In this document: in pieces, positions 56,801 through 64,000 of the stretch | Numbering within the stretch: position 1 is the stretch's first letter | Layout of the letters: each line of letters opens with the position of its first letter | NCBI GenBank assembly: GCA_963969495.1 | Contig: OZ018329.1 | Location: 146,876,502 to 146,940,501 of the forward strand | DNA: 64,000 nucleotides | Direction: 5' to 3' | DNA from: Ceratothoa steindachneri | Lineage: Eukaryota; Arthropoda; Malacostraca; Isopoda; Cymothoidae | Notes under the pieces: model-generated | Database searches by the model: none | What the model was told of the DNA's origin: nothing | Seen by the model: the letters and a program-made list of their open reading frames with translations, nothing else | Made by a program: the position numbers and the translations under genes

Positions 56801-56819
56801 GCGAGAGGACAGCAAATTC
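38654..56819 (-). CDS. Clip-domain serine protease (trypsin-like), 5' end missing
   Basis: Seven exons: 56711-56819, 53283-53439, 52417-52562, 46767-46927, 46506-46601, 45984-46132, 38654-38803. All have AG/GT borders and matching phases, and join to 966 bases after the split first codon (321 aa plus stop). Residues 2-46 are most of a clip domain (C2 C3, C8, C35, C45 C46). C73 in DECG should bond to C197 in PVCLP. Activation is predicted between R80 and I81 (RR/IVNG). The catalytic triad is H126 (TAAHC), D177 (VND) and S275 (GDSGGP); D269 gives trypsin-like specificity. NGT, NVS and NRT are possible glycosylation sites. The protease domain has 241 aa, a normal length. Clip proteases are secreted zymogens in haemolymph cascades (clotting, melanisation, Toll); the exact role is unknown. 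The signal peptide and first clip Cys were not found. Confidence 0.95.
38930..39012 (+). repeat. Three copies of a 33-bp repeat
   Basis: TTATTTTATAAAGCCACAAA followed by -ATTTTGCAAA occurs three times in tandem with one or two differences. Confidence 0.8.
40140..40480. repeat. (GGGA)n and a 57-bp partial duplication
   Basis: GGGAGGGAGGGAGGGA at about 40230, then two related segments around CTCGCTTCACTCGC and CTCACTTCGCTCGC. No gene. Confidence 0.6.
40530..41464 (+). repeat. Satellite F (about 20-bp unit)
   Basis: About 45 degenerate copies of GAGTTCGAGTTTGTGGTACC. A few outlying copies are at 39175-39235. Frames of 74-99 aa across it are repeat artefacts. Confidence 0.93.
41465..43062. other. 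No gene recognised; GC-richer centre
   Basis: 41960-42960 is GC-richer than its surroundings and could be an old mobile element, but no domain is readable on either strand. A C-run lies near 42932. Confidence 0.45.
43063..44442 (+). repeat. Satellite B (45-bp unit, alternating types)
   Basis: About 30 monomers with the core AGTTACCAAAATAATC. Monomers alternate between AATATTCAG and AATATTAAG forms, giving a 90-bp dimer, with 180-bp higher periods recognisable (for example the ACATTACGATC variant). Very regular length, few indels. Confidence 0.95.
44480..44985 (+). pseudogene. Decayed mariner transposase, C-terminal half
   Basis: FVVHDYTRQHVVRLT near 44655-44700 corresponds to the VxHDNARPH motif, with the Asp kept and Asn-Ala changed, and YSPDLAPCDYP at 44749-44780 to the third-Asp motif. 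Frames change several times, and no inverted repeats were seen. Confidence 0.65.
45010..45920. other. Intronic AT-rich DNA, no gene
   Basis: Contains AAT/TAA microsatellite-like stretches (about 45280-45310). Nothing else supported. Confidence 0.5.
45984..46132 (-). CDS. Protease exon: Cys loop and S1 Asp
   Basis: Acceptor TTCTTGGTAG, donor CAG/GTAAGG. It codes AATGTDVPLAANVSVVPKD, ICRQDY and QLCAGKGLTDACQ. The Asp six residues before the catalytic Ser sets Arg/Lys specificity. Confidence 0.96.
46506..46601 (-). CDS. Protease exon: PVCLP to GWG
   Basis: Acceptor TGTGTACAG, donor G/GTAAGT. It codes (D)YVRPVCLPFGFE to MTIVGWGRTSF. The Cys in PVCLP is the partner expected for the pre-activation Cys. 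Confidence 0.96.
46767..46927 (-). CDS. Protease exon: catalytic Asp
   Basis: Acceptor TTATTTGCAG, donor G/GTGAGT. It codes THVRLGEHSLSD and, near its end, SHVNDLELVVLEKEIQFT; the Asp of VND aligns with D102 of chymotrypsin. The usual HND is VND here. Confidence 0.96.
47543..47960 (-). pseudogene. CR1-type LINE C-terminal fragment
   Basis: The minus-strand frame contains LRGQLIEVFKILNG, the same motif as LRGQLIEVFKILRG at about 7965-8010 in the array, followed by the weakly conserved NDHKLKHY. Upstream frames are broken. It is probably part of the same old insertion as 50935-51350. Confidence 0.7.
50061..50429 (-). CDS. 122-aa open frame of unknown nature
   Basis: An open frame with hydrophobic VFNIIILFLDGFYIF near the start. 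Its first third (50429-50313) lies inside the MITE, so as written it is a chimera; the unique part is residues about 40-122. No family recognised. It lies in an intron of the protease on the same strand. It may be an old mobile-element or retroposed fragment, or chance. Confidence 0.25.
   Translation of the reverse strand: MSMKVNTLKPVHVFNIIILFLDGFYIFSVEVTRVLDHPVDRTTADCFSLIYFNKKIGIYEIDLSNTCIKKFNFYVNDKKPIRDSVEAIKNGEMNLVSETKCIAKMLNWKFPESFTLEDKLRS
50313..50663. mobile_element. Mariner-type MITE (351 bp)
   Basis: Inverted ends of 27 bp: TACAGGGTGGTCCAAAACTC at 50313 and, on the other strand from 50663, TACAGGGTGGTCCGAAAGTC; both continue TTGTTAC. The TACAGGGTGGTCC start is typical of mariner-related elements. 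It contains no transposase. Two AATATTGTTTTAA-TTTTTATTTC copies lie near its right end. Confidence 0.8.
50935..51350 (-). pseudogene. Decayed CR1-type LINE palm
   Basis: The minus strand reads SSWTSVTSGCSQGSVLGSFF, NIANELDLNLLCNF and, after a frame break, LANDTKLGI. These correspond to the GVPQGSVLGPLLF and FADDTKLG motifs of the array; the catalytic Asp-Asp has become Asn-Asp. Confidence 0.7.
52417..52562 (-). CDS. Protease exon: catalytic His
   Basis: Acceptor TTTTTGCAG, donor AT/GTAAGC. It codes GTYPWLAGLGYLEENGTF, then VLCGGAVITKKHVVTAAHCF. The Cys pair C-GG and AAHC forms the histidine-loop disulfide. Confidence 0.96.
52700..53110 (-). repeat. Dispersed repeat R1, copy 2 (inverted)
   Basis: The reverse complement matches 35740-36160, including both GAAAGAGAATGTAAAACAAC subunits and CCGACTGACCGACC at the end. 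It lies in the intron between the activation-site and His exons. Confidence 0.75.
53283..53439 (-). CDS. Protease exon: end of clip, linker and activation site
   Basis: A pyrimidine-rich tract and CTCCAG precede it; the donor is AAG/GTGGGG. It codes FRGGITQFCCV (last two clip Cys), a Pro/Ser/Thr-rich linker, DECGVALVRR and IVNGKEFK. Cleavage after the second Arg would free the IVNG N-terminus. Confidence 0.95.
53938..54069. repeat. Long imperfect hairpin
   Basis: 53938-53990 (AATAATTGCAAAAAAATCCC...) is complementary to 54016-54069 with few mismatches; the loop is about 25 bases. A fold-back MITE is likely. Confidence 0.85.
54430..54945 (+). repeat. Satellite D (31-bp unit, two monomer types)
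   Basis: The first part uses CGACTCAAAGCGCCCAGCAA then TGTAAAACCAA; from about 54630 it switches to CGACTCGAAGCGCCCAACAA then TTAACTACCAA, with some units losing ACTCG. Confidence 0.93.
56711..56819 (-). CDS. Protease exon: clip domain, main part
   Basis: Acceptor GGATTGCAG, donor GG/GTAAGG. It reads ICCPLADCAELLDF up to SRMC, matching the clip pattern C-V-P-L-x-x-C-x-x-L-L ... F-L-x-x-x-x-C-G. It carries a second Cys where most clip domains have Val. It starts with two bases of a split codon, so an upstream exon exists. Confidence 0.92.
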
Positions 56820-56984
56820 CTGCAATCCGAAATGATCAGAGTTGAGGGACTTGAATCAAGGTGCAGGAAGGGGTCGTCTTTAAAATAGGGCACATTTTTT
56901 CTTGTCCCTGGAAGAATCAATTATTTATTTAGAAAAAAGCAAAAATCAATGACGCTTGCGGCTCAGAAAATTTCTGTAAAAAAG

Positions 56985-57442
56985 TGTTGGAGTTAAGGGG
57001 GAGAATAATGTTGGGGTTAGGGGGAAGAAAAATGCTGGAGATAAGTGGGAGAAATATGCTGGCGTCAGGGAAGGAAAAATGCTGGAGTTAGGGGGACGTA
57101 AAGGGCAAGATTTAGGGGAAGAATAATGCTCAAGTTAGGGGAAAATTAATGCTTGAGTTAGGGGTAGAATAATGCTGAAGCTAGCAGAATAATAATGCTA
57201 GAGTTAGGGGAAGAATAATGCTGGAGTTAGGGGAACAATAATGGTGGAGTTAGGGGAAGAATAATGCTGGAGTTAGAGAAGGAATAATGCTGGAATTAGG
57301 GGAAAATAATGCTGGAGTTAGGGGATGAATAATGCTGGAGTTGGAGAAAAATAATGCTAGAGTTAGGGGAAGAATAATGCTGAGTAAGAGGGAAGAATAA
57401 TGCTGAGTAAGGATGAAGAATAATGTTGAGTTAGAGGGAAGC
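56985..57442 (+). repeat. Satellite E (about 22-bp unit)
   Basis: About 20 copies of GAATAATGCTGGAGTTAGGG plus GA, degenerate at both ends. It lies upstream of the clip exon. Confidence 0.9.
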
Positions 57443-57497
57443 CAAATAAGAAAGTTGCATAGCTCGATTAACTAAAATAAGGTCAAAATTGTAGTGT

Positions 57498-57618
57498 TCG
57501 GGCGCGGGGTTGCGTTACTCTCCCCGACGAGCTAGCTGTAGGAATGATACTAGTTTTGTTCCTTATTACTCATTCTACGCTTTCCTCTGTCGGGGAGCAG
57601 CAGGCCACAACTCCCGAA
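57498..57618. repeat. Imperfect fold-back sequence
   Basis: TTCGGG...TCTCCCCGACGAG (57498-57532) pairs with CTCTGTCGGGGAGCAG...CCCGAA (57585-57618). GC-rich arms in AT-rich surroundings. Confidence 0.55.
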
Positions 57619-58018
57619 ATTATGATCCTTGGTTGAGGTAAATCGAACCAAAATTAATTAAAAAACACAATAAATCGTATAATAATCAACAATATATAAA
57701 TATCTCCAAGGTACGCTCAGGTCCCGGAGCGAGTGCCTCCTCCGTACTTCCGTCAGGGGCCTGAGAATGCAACCAACAATTAAAATAATTTTAAAAATAT
57801 GAAGGAGACCCAGCCCCTCCTAAAGCTCGATAACACCAGTCTTGTTTTCAGGGGTCCTTCCTTCACAAGGGCTCGGAACAGACGGTAGCGACCCCGCCTG
57901 TCGCGATACTGGAACAGATACCCGTCACGACGCTTATCCATACTAGAGCATTAAACAAAACGGTTTCTCCCTGTCTTAGGAACCAAACAATATTGACACA
58001 AAAGTTCAGACGACCGCT

Positions 58019-59280
58019 CTATATAATGACCCCGCATCCCGCAATTCTGTCTGATTCTGAGGCCACAAAAATTGCCACCGAGGCATTAAAGGATGGGTTT
58101 ACGTGAAAGGTTGGACCGCAATGGCACAACTGTAAATTAGCATATGCCGCCTCCCATCTTATTTCACATGCAATCCGAAGGGATCTTCTAATTCTTGCCA
58201 TATAGTCAGAGTGTGGAAGAGCAGAAGGTCCCCCCCATCGGTCGTTCAGGCTGTGTAGACAAGCAGGCACCGTCGTCCTTATACTCATTTCCAGCAAACC
58301 CTGCATCTCCTGGAACTCGGCAGAATACAATCTCGACCTCATCCGACTCCTATCATCGATGCGTCACGAATAATATTACCTGGGAAATGCGGATATCTCA
58401 ACGCCTCGAGGGCATTTAGCGTGTTTTATGAGTCATTATGAATTACAAATCAATCTCTGAACCAGGCACAACGTGAAATCTCTTGTACTGAGTGCGCTCT
58501 ATCACAACCAGCTCAGCCGTGAAGTTATAGACGCACGGCCAGGAAGACACCCGCCGGCTTCAAACATGGGAGAGCATGGTAACGAACTCCCGCTTCGTAT
58601 TTGGAGCCATCCTTCGACACCGGCATGACTTCAGTGTGGTACATGGGCTAGAAGAAATATGAAGCTAATACGTCCAATGGAATAGAAGCGTTGGGAGCAG
58701 AGATGTGGCGACAAACGTTCAAAGGTGGTATCCTCAATATGGTGGCCTTCTGAGCAGGACATCAGCACCACCGGCCCGAAGGCTAGACCAAACTCTCGAA
58801 GAAATGATAGCCGTTAGAGAGTCAGGGAGAAATAACACCTGCGCGTACATGTGACAAGTGTATTTAGTGTACGAGCGTAATTCACTTGTCACTAGTCTGA
58901 GATCAGTGTGGTGGCTCGAATCCGCTTTCTGCAATAGATTTACGGATGTAGAAGAATAAAACTTGCTTCCGCAATATTGCTTGAAGCGCACAAAGGAGCA
59001 GCAAAACATTAAGAGGGTATCCATAGAACCATAGAGCGGAGAATTTTCTTTGGTCAGGGGTGAATATGAGTCTCTCTCATGTGAGGCGTCGGTCAAAAAA
59101 ACAAAACAAAGGAAACTGACAATCCACCACTTCCAGGTGAGTCCAATTTAGGAACAGGTCCAAACGGGGTGATGCCCTTTTCGGCGGCAGAAGTGCACCG
59201 CCTTATTCTTATCCAAAGAAAACCAAAACATAGATGCACTTTCAAGTGAGGCATAGTTAAGACTAGGCCATTACACATTA
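58019..59280 (-). pseudogene. LINE RNase H remnant (Jockey/I-type)
   Basis: 59096-58734 has TDASHERDS like an RNase H first Asp, then RLVTSELRSY and LPDSLTAII, like the FTAEL and TDSLSAI motifs. 58342-58019 has LPHSDYMARIRRSLR, the same motif as LLHTDYMAGIRR at about 9090. Frames are broken and the terminal Cys/His motif is absent. Same class as the 8.5-9.5 kb LINE. Confidence 0.6.
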
Positions 59281-59489
59281 ACTAGTCGCACACCCTGTTT
59301 AAATCTTTAAAGAGATAACGTTTTAAAAAAAAGGTTGTGCGGGAACTTTGTTTCCAACCTAATGTGTTAAATTTTTAATCAAACCCTTTAGTTACTCTCT
59401 CATTTTATCCATTCACATCTACTATATATATATTCCTCTCACTCATCCCAATCGAATTTTGAAAGTCCTTCCTAAACATATCTCTGAGG

Positions 59490-62400
59490 TTCTTAAGCTG
59501 TAAAATATGTCACTGTTGTAAGGATCTGAAATTTAAACTAATTTTTACTGTTCTAAGGTTCTGAAGTGGCAAAATTTGTTACTGTTATAAGGATCTGAAG
59601 CAGAAACATTTTGTTACTGTTTTAAGGTTCTGAAGTTGCAAAATTGTTACTGTTCTAAGGATCTGAAGCTGAAACCTTTTTTACTGTTCTAAGGTTCTGA
59701 AGTTGCAAAATTTGTTACTGTTCTAAGGATCTGAAGCTGAAATTCTTTTACTGTTTTAAGGTTCTGAAATTGCAAAATTGTTACTGTTGTAATGATCTGA
59801 AGCTAAAACTTTTTTCGACTGTTCTAAGGTTCTGAAGTTGCAGAATTGTTACTGTTCTAAGGATCTGAAGCTGAAACATTATTTTACTGTTTTAAGGTTC
59901 TGAAGTTGCCAAATTGTTACTGTTCTAATGATCTGAAGCTAAAACTTTCTTGACTGTTCTAAGGTTTGGAAGTTGCAAAATTATTACTGTTCTAAGGATC
60001 TGAAGCTGAAACATTATTTTACTGTTCTAAGGTTTTGAAGTTTCAAAATTGTTACTGTTCTAAGGATCTGAAGCTGAAATATTTTTTACTGTTCTAAAGT
60101 TCTGAAGTTGCAAAATTTATATTGTTCTAAAGATCTGAAGCTGAAACATTATTTTACTGTTTTAAGGTACTGAAGTTGCAAAATTGTTACTGTTCTAATG
60201 ATCTGAAGCTGAAACTTTTTGTGACTGTTCTAAGGTTCTGAAGTTACAAAATTGTTACTGTTTTAAGGATCTGGTTGCAAAATTCTTACTGTTCTAAGGA
60301 TCTGAAGCTGAAACCTTTTTTACTGTTCTAAGGTTCTAAGTTGCAAAATTTGTTACTGTTCTAAGGATCTGAAGCTGAATTTTTTTAACTTTTTTAAGGT
60401 TCTAAAGTGGCAAAATTGTACTGTTGTAATGATCTGAAGCTGAAACTTTTTTGACTGTTCTAAGGTACTGAAGATCCAAAATTTTTAATGTTCTAAGGAT
60501 CTGAAGCTGAAACATTATTTTACTGTTTTAAGGTTCAGAAGTTGCAAAATTTGTATTGTTCTAAGGATCTGAAGCTGAAACATTATTTTACTGTTCTAAA
60601 GTTCTGAAGTTGCAAAATTTGTTACTGTTTTAAGGTTCTGAAGTTTCAAAAATGTTACTGTTCTAATGATCTAAAGCTGAAACTTTTTTTGACTGTTCTA
60701 AGGTTCTGAAGTTGCAGAATTGTTACTGTTCTAAGGATCTGAAGCTGAAACATTATTATACTGTTTTAAGGTTCTGAAGTTGCCAAATTGCTACTGTTCT
60801 AAGGATCTGGAGCTGAAACCTTTTTTACTGTTCTACGGTTCTGAAGTTGCAAAATTTGTTACTGTTCTAAGGATCTGCAGCTGAATTTTTTTACTGTTTT
60901 AAGTTCTGAAGTTGCAAAAATGTTACTGTTTTAATGATTTGAAGCTGAAACTTTTTTTTACTTTACTAAGGTTCTGAAGTTGCAGAATTGTTACTGTTCT
61001 AAGGATCTGAAGCTGAAACATTGTTTTACTGTTTTAAGGTTCTGAATTTGCAAAATTGTTACTGTTCTAATGATCTGAAGCTGAAACTTTTTTGACTGTT
61101 CTAAGGTTCTGAACTTGCAAAATTATTACTGTTCTAAGGATCTGAAGCTGAAACATTATTTTACTGTTCTAAGGTTCTGAAGTTGCAAAATTGTTACTGT
61201 TATAAGGATCTGAAGCCGAAACCTTTTTTACTGTTCTAAGGTTCTGAAGTTGCAAAATTTGTTACTGTTCTAAGTATCTGAAGCTGAAACATATATTTTA
61301 CCGTTTCAAGGTTCTGAAGTTGAAAAAATGTTACTGTTCTAATGATCTGAAGCTGAAACTTTTTTTGACTGCTCTAAGGTTCTGAAGTTGCAGAATTGTT
61401 ACTGTTCTAAGGATCTGAAGCTGAAACATTATTTTACTGTTTTGAGGTTCTGAAGTTACAAAATTGTTACTGTTCTAATGATCTGAAGCTGAAACTTTTT
61501 TAACTGTTCTAAGGTTCTGAAGTTGCAAAATTATTAATGTTCTAAGGATCTGAAGCTGAAACATTATTTTACTGTTCTAAGGTTCTGAAGTTTCAAAATT
61601 GTTAGTGTTCTAACGATCGGAAGCTGAAACATTTTTACTGTTCTAAAGTTCTGAAGTTGCAAAAATTTTATTGTTCAAAGGATATGAAGCTGAAACATTA
61701 TTTTACTGTTTTAAGGTTCTGGAGTTGCAAAATTGTTACTGTTCTAATGATCTGAAGCTGAAACTTTTTTTTACTGTTCTAAGGTTCTGAAGTTGCTAAC
61801 TTCTTATTGTTCTAAAGATCTGAAGCTGAAACATTCTTTTACTGTTTTAAGGTTCTGAAGTTGCAAAAATGTTACTGTTCTAAGGATCTGAAGCTGAAAC
61901 TTTTTTTTACTGTTCTAAGGTTCTGAAGTTGCAGAATTGTTACTGTTCTAAGGATCTAAAGCTGAAACCTTTTTGACTGTTCTAAGGTTCTGAAGTTGCA
62001 GAATTGTTACTGTTCTAAAGATCTGAAGCTGAAACATTATTTTACTGTTTAAAGGTTCTAAAGTTGCAAAATTGTTACTGTTCTAAGGATCTGAAGCTGA
62101 AACCTTTTTTACTGTTCTAAGGTTCTGAAGTTGCAAAATTTGTTACTGTTCTAAGGATATGAAGCTGAAATTCTTTTACTGTTTTAAGGTTCTGAAGTTG
62201 CAAAATTGTTACTGTTGTAATGATCTGAAGCAGAAACCTTTTTGACTGTGCTAAGGTTCTGAAGTTGCAAAATTGTTACTGTTTTAAGGATCTGAAGCTG
62301 AAACATTATTTTACTGTTTCAAGGTTCTGAAGTTGAACAATTGTTACTGTTCTAGGGATTTAAAGCTGAAACCTTTTTTACTGTTCTAAGGTTCTGAAGT

Positions 62401-64000
62401 TGCAAAATTTGTTACTGTTTTAAGGTTCTGAAGTTGCAAAATTGTTACTGTTCTAATGATCTGAAGCTGAAACTTTTTTTGACTGTTCTAAGGTTCTGAA
62501 GTTGCAGAATTGTTACTGTTCTAAGGATCTGAATCTGAAACATTATTTTACTGTTTTAAGGTTCTGAAGTTGCAAAATTCTTACTGTTCTAAGGATCTGA
62601 AGCTGAAACCTTTTTTACTGTTCTAAGGTTCTGAAGTTGCAAAAATTTTACTGTTCTAAGGATCTGAAGCTGGAATTTTTTACTGTTTTAAGGTTCTAAA
62701 GTTGCAAAATTGATAGTGTTCTAATGATCTGAAGCTGAAACTTTTTTAACTATTCTAAGGTTCTGAAGTTGCAAAATTATTACTGTTCTAAGGATCTGAA
62801 GCTGAAACATTATTTTACGGTTTTAAGGTTCTGAAGTTTCAAAATTGTTAGTGTTCTAACGATCTGAAGCTGAAACATTTTTACTGTTCTAAAGTTCTGA
62901 AGTTGCAAAATTTTTATTGTTCTAAGGATTTGAAGCTGAAACATTATTTTACTGTTTTAAGGTTCTGAAGTTGCAAAATTGTTACTGTTCTAATGATCTG
63001 AAGCTGAAACTTTTTTTACTGTTCTAAGGTTCTGAAGTTGCTAACTTCTTATTGTTCTAAAGATCTGAAGCTGAAACATTCTTTTACTGTTTTAAGGTTC
63101 TGAAGTTCCAAAAATGTTACTGTTCTAAAGATCTGAAGCTGAAACTTTTTTTACTGTTTTAAGGTTCTGAAGTTTCAAAATTGTAACTGTTCTAATGATC
63201 TGAAGCTGAAACTTTATTGACTGTTCTAAGGTTCTGAAGTTGCAGAATTGTTACTGTTCTAAAGATCTGAAGCTGAAACATTATTTTACTGTTTTAAGGT
63301 TCTAAATTTGCAAAATTGTTACTGTTCTAATGATCTGAAGCTGAAACTTTTTTGAATGTTCGAAGGTTCTGAAGTTGCAAAATTTGTTACTATTCTAAGG
63401 ATCTGAAGAAAAACATTATTTTACTGTTCTATGGTTCTGAAGTTGCAAAATTGTTACTGTTCTAAGGATCTGAAGCTGAAACATTTTTTACTGTTCTAAA
63501 GTTCTAAAGTTGCAAAATTTTTATTGTTTTAAGGATTTGAAGCTGAAACATTATTTTACTGTTTTAAGGTTCTGAAGTTGCAAAATTGTTACTGTTGTAA
63601 TGATCTGAAGCAGAAACATTTTCGATTGTGCTAAGGTTCTGAAGTTGCAAAATGGTTCCTGTTTTAAGGATCTAAAGCTGAAACATTATTATACTGTTTT
63701 AAGGTTCTGAAGTTGAACAATTGTTACTGTTCTAAGGATTTGAAGCTGAAACCTTTTTTACTGTTCTAAGGTTCTGAAGTTGCAAAATTTGTTACTGTTT
63801 TAAGGTTCTGAAGTTGAAAAATTGTTACTATTCTAATGATCTGAAGCTAAAACATTCTTGACTGTTCTAAGGTTCTGAAGTTGCAGAATTGTTACTGTTC
63901 TAAGGATCTGAAGCTGAAACATTATTTTACTGTTTTAAGGTTCTGAATTCGCAAAATTCTTACTGTTCTAAAGATCTGAAGCTGAAACCTTTTTTACTGT
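59490..64000 (+). repeat. Satellite C (34-bp monomers, 68-bp dimer), open to the right
   Basis: Monomer type a, ACTGTTCTAAGGATCTGAAG then CTGAAACATTATTTT, alternates with type b, ACTGTTCTAAGGTTCTGAAG then TTGCAAAATTGTT. About 130 monomers in 4.5 kb, with occasional bb or partial steps. No genes. Confidence 0.96.

Overview
This window looks like arthropod nuclear DNA. It is AT-rich and dense in repeats, and its only recognisable host gene has small exons split by GT-AG introns. That gene is a clip-domain serine protease, a family known essentially from arthropods. I cannot name the species or decide between chelicerate and crustacean from sequence alone.

Layout. (1) 1-8.4 kb: a head-to-tail array of about 1,627-bp units, each the reverse transcriptase part of a CR1-type LINE, ending in a rearranged copy that keeps the true C-terminus and a (TC)n tail. 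(2) 8.5-16.6 kb: a graveyard of the 3' end of an RNase H-bearing LINE, a gypsy-class element whose integrase lies upstream of its reverse transcriptase, a mariner nested in it, a second gypsy remnant and a fragment of an unclassified mobile ORF. (3) 16.6-34.0 kb: an LTR-like promoter block and a 41-bp minisatellite (satellite A). The satellite is split by element 1 (19881-25333, TSD ATCTA) and by a solo LTR, element 3 (25776-32726, TSD TTAGC), which itself holds element 2 (27465-32489, TSD CTGAT). (4) 34-38 kb: decayed RTE-type LINE, Tc1 and a dispersed repeat. (5) 38.65-56.82 kb, minus strand: the clip-domain protease, seven exons in the window. The first exon(s), with the signal peptide and the first clip cysteine, were not found and probably lie beyond 64 kb. 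Its introns hold satellites of 20, 45 and 31 bp, a mariner remnant, CR1 debris, a mariner-type MITE and a long hairpin. (6) 57-64 kb: a 22-bp minisatellite, a LINE RNase H remnant and at least 4.5 kb of a 34/68-bp satellite running off the end.

How it fits together. The seven protease exons join in phase into 321 residues carrying the clip cysteines, an Arg-Ile activation site, the His/Asp/Ser triad and a trypsin-type Asp in the S1 pocket, so the gene looks functional. Everything else is mobile or satellite DNA, mostly dead. Elements 1 and 2 are recent (near-identical LTRs, clean target duplications) but have lost the polymerase core and integrase, so they would need proteins from elsewhere to move. 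No prokaryotic features, CRISPR arrays or convincing tRNA/rRNA genes were found.
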